Positions 27,201 through 37,269 of a stretch of DNA of 64,000 bases are shown in pieces. A program made the translations under genes and the position numbers. This DNA comes from Scatophagus argus (taxonomy: Eukaryota > Chordata > Actinopteri > Scatophagidae): assembly GCF_020382885.2 (NCBI RefSeq), contig NC_058504.1, forward strand, positions 13,589,019 to 13,653,018, read 5' to 3'. The notes below the pieces were generated by a model. The model did no database searches, was not told the DNA's origin, and worked only from the letters and a program-made list of their open reading frames with translations. The stretch's first letter is position 1. Each line of letters opens with the position of its first letter.

Positions 27201-27710
27201 GTCCTTGAGTCTCCTTCTGACTTTGCCCACAGGTTTTCCCACTGGTGGCAGGGGAGGACGAAGACGATGTCAAGTCTATTCGCTCTCATCGAATCAAGAT
27301 GGAAATTTCAGGTCATTCCCTGGAGGAGTCGATGGAGGAATGCCGGGTGGAGGAGATGTCAGTTCATAAGGTGAGAGAGAATGTCTGGTGGCAGGATTTC
27401 TACATTGCTAGACTCTGATTTAACTTCTAATTCTTTTTATTTTCATCTGTACCCATCACTGTGATTCCCTTCCTGGGTATATTATTAGCTCTTGGTTTGT
27501 AATCTCACTGTTCTTTTTTTTTTATTGGTGTGGTAAAATGAGCTGTTCCTTCCCCAGTCCCACTATAAGGATGCTTTGCAGGACGGCCTGCCGGACTCTC
27601 ACCTGGAAATGGACTCCCCTGAGTCTGACGGCAGAGACTCCATCATGGAGTCCTGTGACAGCTCCTGTGACTCCCGCTGCTCCAAGAGTGCCATGTGCTC
27701 TGTGTCATGA
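20284..27710 (+). CDS. gucy1b2: Soluble guanylate cyclase subunit beta-2
   Basis: Subunit of the cytosolic enzyme family that makes cGMP from GTP under gas control. Coding exons: 20284-20403, 20585-20725, 21435-21574, 21738-21872, 22781-22904, 23005-23124, 23253-23337, 23723-23809, 24131-24248, 24825-24954, 25109-25255, 25577-25723, 25805-25961, 26044-26153, 26240-26329, 26973-27131, 27233-27370, 27558-27710. They give 766 residues, longer than beta-1 (about 619). The H-NOX heme domain has the proximal His104 (LHEYL) and the Y133-x-S135-x-R137 heme motif. A PAS-like region, a coiled-coil linker and the cyclase domain follow. Metal-binding Asp460 (LFSDVVGF) and Asp504 (ETIGDAYM) are present, but Gly570, His577 and Ala581 replace the usual Cys, Asn and Arg. 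The acidic/serine-rich tail ends in the CaaX box CSVS, a beta-2 trait (rat beta-2 ends in an isoprenylation motif). Likely poly(A) signal at 28331. Confidence 0.9.
21885..21975. repeat. Remnant of a 'gtacttta...cttccacc' MITE-type repeat
   Basis: Phrases such as 'gtactttatttgagtattt' and a terminal 'cacttccacc' match the same teleost element type as the one at 8270-8753. It lies in gucy1b2 intron 4 and is strongly decayed. Confidence 0.35.
22470..22713. mobile_element. piggyBac-type MITE flanked by TTAA
   Basis: A 244-bp segment starts with CCCTTTAACGCC (22470) and ends with GGCTTTACAGGG (22713), whose complement is CCCTGTAAAGCC, so the termini are near-perfect inverted repeats. TTAA is present on both sides (22466-22469 and 22714-22717), the hallmark target duplication of piggyBac elements. 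There is no coding capacity, so it is a nonautonomous copy. It lies in gucy1b2 intron 4 on an AT-rich background. Confidence 0.75.
24260..24312. repeat. (CA)n microsatellite
   Basis: Interrupted CA repeat 12 bases downstream of the gucy1b2 exon 9 donor (24249). Confidence 0.9.
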
Positions 27711-28330
27711 ACAAATGATGTTATAGTCACTAAATCATTAGCGTTACTGTCTCTGAAGCTCTTTTTGTACAACTCACTTATAGCATTCAATGTTAGGCCA
27801 AATGACAGATAGGAATGCAGGTTTTGCTGTTATTTTTGCCCTTTTGGAAGAGTTCTTGTGACGATGATCTGAGCTCTAAAGACGTGTTGTTTGTATAAAG
27901 ACTAGTCTATAATGCTTGAAATTTCTTGTAGCCTTGCATGGTGTTATATCGAACAGCATTATCAAAAGCGTTCATTTGGCTTTAACTATACAGAAATCAA
28001 TCACTTGAAAGGCCAGAGTGTGCCAACACTTTTCTAATTATACCCTACATGAGTCACCTCAAAGTATTTGCTGCTAAAACTTTGCTGTGTAGCCATTGTG
28101 TGACATGTTTTAGTTCCACCGCCACGTGGTTTAGCTGGACACAAGCTCAGTAATTTCCTGCATCTTTTAGATTCGACATCAAGTGTCATCCCATGAAGAA
28201 ATCACGTTGAATCTCTCCTCTGTCACTCTTTCATCTCCCCTCCATCTTGCATGTGTGAATTCGCTGTTCTATATCAGTCTCGTCAAATACACAGCCGCGG
28301 CACAACCTAAACGCTTGTCAGCTCAGTGAA

Positions 28331-28336
28331 AATAAA
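28331..28336 (+). terminator. Candidate gucy1b2 poly(A) signal
   Basis: AATAAA about 620 bases past the gucy1b2 stop, in a plausible 3' UTR position. Confidence 0.5.
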
Positions 28337-28745
28337 GCGAAATGACTGTTGAACTGCTTGTGCCTCCCTTTGTTATTATTTGTCTTGTCACTCGAAGGCA
28401 GACTCACATTTGCTTTTGCATGCAGTGCATACATTACACATTCGTTCATTGAAAACAATTCTCCATTGATGTAGATATGTTTTTATTGTGTTTATGTGCT
28501 GCTCATGTGACATGCATGCATGTGTGCCTGTATCTTACCCATGAAACCTAATACACAATTGTAATATCCTTGGAATTTAGCTCCAAAATGCATCATAAAT
28601 CCATTTTTTGTGATTGCCATCTGCATGTATGTATGGCTTGCATGGTATCTATGTACTGTGACATACCACTTAAACAACTGTGTTATCCTAACACAAATAC
28701 ATTGATAGACAGTCAAATATCAGTTATCCTGGTTCAGTGTTCCAG

Positions 28746-29090
28746 TCAGACCACATTCCCCACTGATGGAGTATCAGAGGAGCTGCGCTTATAGGTGGCG
28801 TCCTCACGCTCCAGACTGCATCTGTTGGCTGTGTGCGAGTCTTTGGGTAAAGAACTGATGGAGCAGTGGAAACAGAAGGCGTAGAAGAAAGCGAGCAGGA
28901 GCAGGAGGCACACAACACAGAAAATGACGACAATCAGGATGGTGTGCACTTGCATGTGAACCTCGTCCCATGGGAACAGTGTAGTGGTGGTCAGGAGGCT
29001 GGAGGTTGTCAGGGTAGCATTGAAATTGGGTGGGTAAGTCACTGTGGGCAACTGTGGCTTCGTGGAGACCAGGTGGATGACTTCTGCCAT
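28746..29090 (-). CDS. Small single-pass membrane protein, unrecognised
   Basis: The reading frame of 114 residues lies in one exon (acceptor at 29138, exon from 29137 down), and its ATG is the first in the spliced transcript. A Thr/Pro-rich N-terminal segment has a glycosylation sequon at Asn24 (NAT). One hydrophobic helix at about residues 50-74 follows, then a Cys pair (FCFHC) and a polar Ser/Asp/Lys-rich tail ending GNVV. No signal peptide is seen, so a type III or signal-anchor topology with the short Thr-rich end outside is likely. A noncoding first exon probably ends at 29423 (donor gtacga), and an X-box-like motif lies just upstream at 29565-29578. I do not recognise the family. The coherent exon, start codon and helix argue that the gene is real. 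Confidence 0.7.
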   Translation of the reverse strand: MAEVIHLVSTKPQLPTVTYPPNFNATLTTSSLLTTTTLFPWDEVHMQVHTILIVVIFCVVCLLLLLAFFYAFCFHCSISSLPKDSHTANRCSLEREDATYKRSSSDTPSVGNVV

Positions 29091-29422
29091 GATGGGACAA
29101 TATGTGCCCTCAGTTACTTTGGGATACCTTGTTGCAGCTGTTAAGGCAAAAGACACCTATAATTTGGTTTGCCACATGCATAGATAAAGACATTAATTAG
29201 ATAATGTCTAACAGATAGATAGATAGTAATTATGCATGTATGATGACGCACAAAAACAACAGGAAACAATGGCATTAAAATGTTGCAGAATTTGTATGAT
29301 ATCATACACAATAATAAGCCATGTTACAAAAAAAAAAAAAAATCAAACATAATTAATCTTACCAACATCACTTATCTTCCTCAAAGACAACCAAAGACAG
29401 ACACAGTTTCTTTCTTTCGTAC

Positions 29423-29510
29423 CTGGAGTGTGTGTTCAGTCTCTCTGAGCAGGACTCAGGCTTTCTTTTGATGAGCACAGCTTGGGAAAATGAAATGGAG
29501 GACAAGGGAG
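29423..29510 (-). other. Candidate noncoding first exon of the small membrane protein gene
   Basis: On the minus strand CACTCCAG|gtacga ends an exon at 29423. No ATG is found in the sequence from about 29530 to 29423 on that strand, so the first ATG after splicing is the start at 29090. The 5' boundary is approximate. Confidence 0.45.
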
Positions 29511-29564
29511 GGAGCGCTGGACTGAAGAAGTGAGGTGGCTGGTGGACTAGGAATAACAGGCGGG

Positions 29565-29578
29565 GTTGTCATAGCAAC
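29565..29578. promoter_or_regulatory. X-box-like RFX site
   Basis: GTTGTCATAGCAAC is an imperfect inverted repeat close to the RFX X-box consensus (GTTGCCATGGCAAC). It lies upstream of the presumed first exon of the small membrane protein gene, a position typical of ciliary gene X-boxes. Functional use is inferred. Confidence 0.5.
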
Positions 29579-29619
29579 ATCTGCTAAGGGGCCACTAGTA
29601 TGGAAGTGACATCATATCA

Positions 29620-31140
29620 CCTTAAGACTATAAATGTGTTTTAAGGTGGCTTATACAAAATGGGGATTCTGGGAGGTATTAATGGCTGTCTGTGAAATTA
29701 GGAATAGACACACAACTAAAGCCACAATCTTTGCAACACAAATCACCTGTGGCTTATAAAAAAAATTCTATAAAGGTTAATCTAGCTGTAATTTTCTGGT
29801 ACTCTTCTGAAAAGAATTAAAATATCTGTTGAATCAAACTTGTTGATTTGGGACAGCAATTAATCAAATTAGAGTGTATCAAAACACTTATTTGAAAAGA
29901 GCCAAGTCTCCTCATCAGCCCTGACATTAATCAGGCTTTCTAATACTGCCACCTGTTGGTAAAAGAAGCCGCACTGAGAAACACCCTGCAAAAAGCAGAG
30001 TCACCTCACTAGCCTGTCGTGTCTGATCTCTTTCAAACAGCCATAATGATCCTTTAATGATCCTTAAGTTGTAATTTGCCCTACACCCCCTGCTGTGCTC
30101 CCCCAACTGGAGTTGTTGCCTAAAAAAATGTGTCAGAACTTGCACCAAAGTTTAGTTACCATAGAGATGACTCAATATTCACTCATTTTGGCACTACTAA
30201 CAGCAAGTAAATCAGAGAGCTGTTTTTCCCCCAACCTCACTCATAAATGCCAGACGAACGAAGAAAGAAAACATGCTCATTAGCATAATTTGATGTAGAA
30301 GAGGACACAGAACAAAGCCTGCCAGCTTAAGAGTGCTTTCAGATGGTTAATTACAGCTCCAGACAATAGACATAAAAGATCCATTAAATCCAACTGCAGC
30401 TGAGTATAGAGCCAAAATGGCCGAATGGAAGATCAAGGTCAGTCTGAAGGACAAATATATGAAGAGGGAATATCTAGAATATATCTCCAAGGAAAGATGA
30501 AGTGCATGTGGGCAAAGACTGAAGTCTTCTGAAATCATTGATCTGAACAATCTTTTGTTTTTTCCTCTTTTGAGGATCTCAGAACAAAAGGTGAACGTCA
30601 GAACTGCTCACGGAAACCTAAATCTATTTGTACCTGTGCAGATACACACAGCTGGACGTCAGATGCGTCATGTAGATTGTGACAGGCTCTAACAGACAAA
30701 TGCATTGCTGCAAGCGAGACCGCGTGCCATATAACACTCCCAGAATTAACATATAAAACAAACATTTTGGGGAAAGGTCTCCCTGCTGCAAATTAGTCAG
30801 CCTCTCTGCATGTAATTTCCCGCACTGTTTGTTCTGCTGCGCCTTGAAGATTTGATATCTTGTTCTGCCATGCGGGTTTATAATTGTAAACTCTCTTCTC
30901 TCTCACTCTTGCCTTTCAATTAGTCTCTCTCTTACTGTACGATGTAAGAGCTTGTCACTGCGCTGTGAAAATAAAGTAAGTTGACAGCTGAGTAGGAGTG
31001 GATAAGCTTGTTATTGTTCCTTGTCACTCATTGGGGCGTTGACATTTTACAGTCACACTCACATGTTTTTGTTTTTTTCTTACACTGATGGCTACATAAG
31101 ATATGAAACCAAGAAAGAAAAATAGCAGAAATTACTAATT
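29620..31140. other. Intergenic, nothing recognised
   Basis: This lies between the small membrane protein promoter and the arl3 3' end. There are no convincing exons, and the open frames are short and without features. Confidence 0.5.
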
Positions 31141-31552
31141 ATTTTATTGTCAAAAATCTCAAAACACATACTTTACACTCACACTGAACCGGTGTCTAAC
31201 TAATGAACCCCAACAGATCTACATTTCTACACATTCAGCTTGGTTTTCTCAGTGGTTAAGAAAGCACACAAATTCACCAGACAAGGATCCTGGGGATGAG
31301 GGGGAACGACAACATACATTTTTGGAACAGAATGATGAATAACAATAACTACTCATTGTAGTTTAAATCTGTCCTTCAATTAGGTACATTTGCAAATTCT
31401 TCATAAAAATGACACTGAAAAACAGAATTGTTATTCAAAGCTCTGAGTCGGGGCAGGATCTGTCATAGGTTCAGTGTGTCGGTGTTAAATGAACCGCTTC
31501 TGTGATGCTGGTCGTCTGTTTGAGTCTGGTCAATGTTGTTTGGGACGCTGGC

Positions 31553-34500
31553 TCACTTCTTCTTATTCACAATGTTGTTGCAAATCCAGTTCATACCATC
31601 CTGTCGGACGAATGAAAATAAAACTAAATTAGTCTGCCTGTCAATACAATATTGTACAACAGAAAGGCAGGGAGCACTTTCTTATGGTTGATTAGGTTGC
31701 ATTTGAGGGGAAATCAATAAGTCAACACTGGGACTGGGTCTGACCTGGACTCCCTCCCCAGAAACAGCTGAGCAGGCCTGAATCTGCCACTCACGATCGC
31801 GGTACGTGTGCAGATTGAGTCCCTCAGCGATCTCGCTGGCCGGTGATGCCGTGGCCAGATCCTGCTTATTGGCAAAGATGAGCACTGGAACGCCCTTTAG
31901 GTTCTCCTCGTCAATCAGCTCAGACAGCTCCTGCACACATACAGGTTTTTTTTAGGTTACTGGGTTACGACTTTCTGACTCTAATTTCAACTTTAAGTAG
32001 TTTTGCCGTGGTTGTTGGCGGAGCATATCTGCATGCAGAAATGACAACAGCATTGAGCTCACCAGTCCCGTTTCCTCGAACCGCTTCTTGTCTGCACTGT
32101 CAATGACATAAATCTGAAAGAACAAATATGTAAGAATAAAATTTGCTTAAAAGTGAACACAAAGCATTTACAGATAAAATGTTTATTTGAGGCCTCAACA
32201 TTTTGCTGTATGCAATGTAAGTTCCTGAAGGTGTCAAAGACATAAAAAGAAAAAAGTCTGTTCACTGAGAATGGAAGATAATGTTACCAAACTTCCTTAT
32301 TTTCTATCAAGATATAATTATGTTGCTTAATGTGTGTATATATATTTATTGCCCTGTCCTGAGTATAAGCATTATGTGTCAACTCTCTTTGCAGTAACCG
32401 TGTCCTATATTTTACTACTGGTTTGGATGGGTCTCGATGGATTTTTATTGCTCCACATGCTTTTTGCGGTGTGTTTTTAGAGACGATCTGTGTGGATATC
32501 AGGGTAACCAGCAGCCACTTCCAAATAGGGAAGAAAGCAAATGTTTCATCTGAGAAAACTGAATTTAAACTGATTTAAAATTAGGTTTACATCACTCACC
32601 AACAGGTCTGTGTTTTCCAGGTACTTTTTCCAGAAGGGCCTGATCTTTCTCTGTCCTCCAATGTCCCAGACGTTGAGTTTCATGCCATGAGAGGCAACAC
32701 TCTTAATGTTGAAGCCCTGAAGTGAAACACAAAGCTGGTGTCACTGTACTGTACATCACTGCCTTCAGTTTAATACGGTTCCAGTATGCAGCACCTGGAA
32801 AACCTTGCAAACGGTTGTGTAGCAATTCATTAAGGGGCAATGTACTACAGCACAGGTGTGTGTGTGTTAAATGAATCACTATTCGGTTAGTCTGTATTGC
32901 AGCCCTGTAATCAGCAAGAGTGCAACATGTGCTCTGGGTGTTTACACGGAACTGATTACTGTGTTAATCCGCAGCCGTTTTTCATAATGCTGCTCTTTTC
33001 TGTTTCAGTCGGAGAGGTTGTATAACGACTTTATCCTGAGGGTCATTTGAGGAGCAAATCTGAGGATAAGACTGGAAGGATCAAGCACAGTGTATGTGTT
33101 TATCTGTCACGTTTGATTTAGATTTGCCATGAGCGACTACTGCAGTCACACACATCTGCGCCATGTCTTGCTAAGATTGATGCACGGGTATTAGATGGTG
33201 AGAGGTTAGATAATCACATTGAAAGAGCTGATAAAAGAAAAGATCTCACCACAACATTAGGATCCTCCCAGAAACTGTGCAAACCACAAAGGTCATATAT
33301 GACCAAGAAATATTTTTTGGTGAAAGGTTATTTAAGATATGGTATAACAGTATGATCAAAATTCAGCATAATTTTGCTTACTGGGGTTGGTTAAAGCAAG
33401 TGTACTGTAAGACCAGTCATTTCACAGCTTGTAAGCAAAGCAAAGGTCCTCTGAATCTCATTACTTTAAACAAGAGTGTCCACTGGTCCAGCTGGTCTCA
33501 CAAGATTAGATACAATCCCCCTGCCTCTTATGAAGCTGGGTTATGGTGCCATGAAAGTAGTGCATATTTTTTGGAAAATCTCATTCCAAAAAAATAACTA
33601 AATAAATAAAACAAACAAACCTGTTTTTGCAAAATGATTCTGTTACATCAGACAAATTGCATTGGTCTTTAGAGAGTGGTAACTTGCTGATTAACAAGAT
33701 ATTGATTAGTCGATAGAAAATACACTTAATGGTGAACATTGGGTAGAGAAAAGGAAAAAAAAACATCATCTGTAATCCTGTCAGTTGGTGCTGTGAGATT
33801 TTTTGTTTGCCCTATAGTAACTTTCCTTAAGTTCATTATGTGTGTGTGTGTGCAAGTGTATTAGTTTTAACACACAACTTCCCCTCACCTGTGTTGGTGT
33901 GATGGTGTTCACATCCTCAGAGGCGAGGCTCTTAAGCAGGGTGGTCTTACCGGCGTTGTCCAACCCCAGAAGAACTATCCTGACCTCCTGCTCTGTGGAT
34001 CCCTTCAGTTTCTCAATGACAGAGAGTAAGCCCTGCATGTGGAGATGAGGATGGGATGGGTGGTGGGGAATAGGGAGGATCATAAACTTATGATATTCAT
34101 CATCCTTTAGAATTTGTAGCATATACTTCTCTTCTATGGATGGTAATGTTCTTGGAAAATCAGAATATTACAATGATAAAAGATCTTGTTTTCTTTCCTC
34201 TGTGGTTCTGATATACATCCACGCATAAAGAAAAGTCAAACACGGTTTTTAGACACACTTCACACCTGAAGGTTGATCTCACTGACCTCATACTGATTTG
34301 AGGTCAAACTCCCCCCATACATGCAGCACTGGTGAGCACACATGCTTGGCCATATGGCTCCACCCACCCACCAATCTGCAGCCCTTCTTCTTCAGAGCTC
34401 TTGCGTAGCTTCCATCCCCATTCTATAAGAATTAATCTGTTGCTTCATTTAGAAAAGCACTAGTGTTGATTGGAGCTCCATTCATATAATGGCTGTTTAA

Positions 34501-34852
34501 TGTGATTAGTGTGAAGCAAGGCTACACGACCCACAGACTCACACTGCAGATACAAGAGGCACTGAAACTTTAAATATTTTATTCAAGGTGATAGATATTA
34601 CAGTGATTAACTGTACACCAAAGGACTTTAGAGTATCCATTTAGATGTACAGTCATTACATTATCACTATTTGACAAGCAAATTTTAGATAATCCAGCCG
34701 TCGTACAGATGCACCTCAACACAAGTGCTGTAAAACACAATATGTGTTTTTCTGAAGTCATAACCATCCTTAAACAAATATGGAGGTTCACATTTGGTTT
34801 TATGAATCCTGTTCTTCCAGATCAGGTCACTTACCTTTTGAGCTTCTCCCAT
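31553..34852 (-). CDS. arl3: Arl3-type small GTPase (arl3l1-like)
   Basis: ARF-like GTPase that in known orthologues releases lipidated cargo from PDE6-delta and UNC119 in cilia and photoreceptors, with RP2 as its GAP. Coding exons in transcript order: 34852-34835, 34032-33889, 32716-32600, 32113-32063, 31930-31745, 31600-31553. They give 187 residues. The P-loop GLDNAGKT is at 29-36, switch II WDIGGQ at 70-75 (Gln75 is the GTP-hydrolysis residue), and NKQD at 131-134. The C-terminus is NKKK. Compared with human ARL3 (182 residues, MGLLS start) it has five extra residues from an 18-nt first coding exon (MGEAQK), a trait I associate with the fish arl3-like paralogue, so arl3l1 may be the better symbol. 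The start context GCCACCATGG is ideal. A minus-strand AATAAA at 31143-31148 may end the transcript. Confidence 0.93.
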
Positions 34853-35130
34853 GGTGGCGTGTTTCCTGTGGCTTGGCTGGAGGGCTGCAGCTACATTCTC
34901 CAGTGAAGCTCACACAGGTGTGCTAGCTATCCAGATTACTCAGGTTAGCTATTCAGAAAAGGTACCAGTGGTCTCTTGTCTTTTCCCTCTTCCTCCTCAG
35001 TAAACTTGCGCGGGTTAGGTGCTAGGTGTGTATGTGATGGTAACGTCTATCTGGGCGTCAATTGCTCCTAACAGTTAGCAAGCAGGAAGAGGGGGAGGGC
35101 GGTTGGGACTGGGATTAGGAGGCCAGAATT
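34853..35130 (-). promoter_or_regulatory. arl3 5' region
   Basis: Sequence upstream of the arl3 start codon. It includes a G-rich block at about 35088-35110 and no TATA box. The transcription start cannot be fixed. Confidence 0.35.
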
Positions 35131-37269
35131 AGCCCTAGTCATCCAGGCAAAGGCCACCCCATCCGCCCTCCCCCTTCCTCTGTCCATCCCTCCATCTCCA
35201 CTTTACAGTGGCTTTACCTGGATTATCCCTTAGCCACCTGCTATAGGAGGAAACTGAATAGATAGTCCTTCCTGACACATTCACACACTAAAATAGAAAA
35301 AAAAAAGTTCAGATAGATTTTGCCATATGGATAAAGGGAGAAAAATGGTGATAATGCAGAGCATGAACAGCATGAAGACTGTCAGCATGCATAGAGCTTA
35401 ACATAGTAACTTTAACCTATATATGTTTACATGTTGTTGAAGCAGGGAATTTATTATTTCTGTGATCATAAATCAACTTTCAAACACCATGACCACGTCT
35501 CTCTTGGAGAGGGTAGCAGTAACATCCCATATATCCATTACATGCCGGTCGCTATCAGGCTGCTCTGTGTGGGCTGTCTGTAGTGTGTGTTCCTGTGAGC
35601 AGAGCATTCAGTGGGATTAGTTTGAGCATGTCTGTCGTGTGTCTGGATTAAAACATTTCTAGGGTCTTTTCTTCAACTGAACAAGCTTTCTGCTCAGTGG
35701 GTGTGGTTAACCCGAATGCTGGGTTGAACAATGGATCCACCCTGGTGCATAAGCTTGTAACCCCACCAGATCACACACAATTAGCCTCAAAGACAGGTAA
35801 TAAAGAGGTTTTATTTTGATATCACAACAGCAAACGTGTGTGTGTGTGTATGTGTATGCAAGTGTGTATATCTGAATGTAATAGAGTGGCTCTTATTTAG
35901 GACTGTCTTGGTGTGATTGGAGCTGGACAGCCACTCTGCCCAACCGCTGTCCTCTGTCTCATCCTCTCTCTGTGTTTAGCTGCAGAGGGAGAGAGAGAGA
36001 TAGACAGATCTGTAATTCTATGACTAGAGAGATGCAAAAATGTCATTTGTTTTCATGTAAAGAGTTAAAAGAGGAGATCAATGCCGCTGTCTGTGCGGTA
36101 AATATGTTGCTTGAGTCAGCAGCATTAGCAGCAGTTAGCTTTGCATAAAGACTGCAAACAGTGAAACAGTCAGCACAGCAAAACAGTGCTCCTTAATGGG
36201 GTTTATGTGCCTGACTATGGCTCTGTCCAAAATCACTCTCTCATTCATTCATTTATTTCTCACTATTTAATAGTCTCTCAATAGTTTATTACGCTTTAGT
36301 GGTCACAGTTTTCACCCTTGGAGCCTAAAATTTGGCACTGTGTGTGTCTGTGAAGGTGTGTGCTTGTATTCATGCCAGTTGGCTAAATGAGGGCATGACA
36401 ATGGGGTGTGATCCATTCCAAAAAGGGTACATAATTAGATTTTGTGGAAAGTTCGGTCATGAGCCACAGCTGGTCACTAGCAAAAAGGAGGAGTGGGAGT
36501 GGGAGTGGTTCTACAACATAAAGGCTTCTCAGTGGATTCATGTAACTGGACAAAACTTTAGAGAAAGACACAAACACACATATACAGATAGACATGGACA
36601 TACACATCATTTTGACACTTATAAACTGTAATGCATTGCATTGTGGGGCTGTCAGCATGGGAGTGTACATGTCGTGGAGATGGCCCTTTTGAGGCCACTA
36701 TCGGTATACAGTGGATACATTTATACACTCACACAATAAAAGTCACTATATTGTAAATATGGAGTCATTTTGGACACAGATTATTTCTTGGCTCGGGGTA
36801 GTAATGTCCTGGAGTCTCCACTGGTTGCCTGGCAACTACTCCCTGCCAAGAAATATTCTGGCACAAAACTGAAATTTGACATTTTTAGTCTTCATTTTTT
36901 GGACAGATTAAAAAAAAAAAACAGAATGATTTAGAGGTTTTGTGGCTGGATTTCTTTTAGCTTTGAACAGAAACAGGCAACTGTTACTTCCTGTGTTTGG
37001 GCACAACTAAGGAAAGCTGTTGGCTAAAGTCTACTTAGAGATAGAAATGAGAGTGTTATCAATCTTCTCACTTTAATCTTTGCAAGAAAGTCAAATATGC
37101 GTGTTTGACATATTTCCCAAAATGAGTATCTGAAACATCTGAAACCTAATATCTGTACACCATGGAGTATCATAGACCTACAGCAGAAGTATCATCATTG
37201 TTTGCATTAAAACAATGTTAGGCCCCTGTGCTATGTTACATCACAGATAACTTAAACTTGAGCTCTTAC
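35131..37269. other. Interval between arl3 and the Ig-domain gene
   Basis: The last exon of the Ig-domain gene should lie in this interval but cannot be recognised with confidence. A perfect palindromic X-box (36824-36836) is present. Other open frames lack support. Confidence 0.4.
36824..36836. promoter_or_regulatory. Perfect palindromic X-box (RFX-type) motif
   Basis: GTTGCCTGGCAAC is a perfect inverted repeat with a one-base spacer, an ideal RFX half-site pair. It lies about 2 kb upstream of the arl3 start codon. Most functional ciliary X-boxes are much closer to the promoter, so use by arl3 is only a possibility. Confidence 0.45.

Noticed and set aside
36750-36830. Possible terminal exon of the Ig-domain gene on the minus strand, beginning after a 'gttgccag' acceptor in a compatible phase
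   Set aside because: There is no pyrimidine tract, the tail is not recognisable, and it overlaps the X-box palindrome. Too weak to call.
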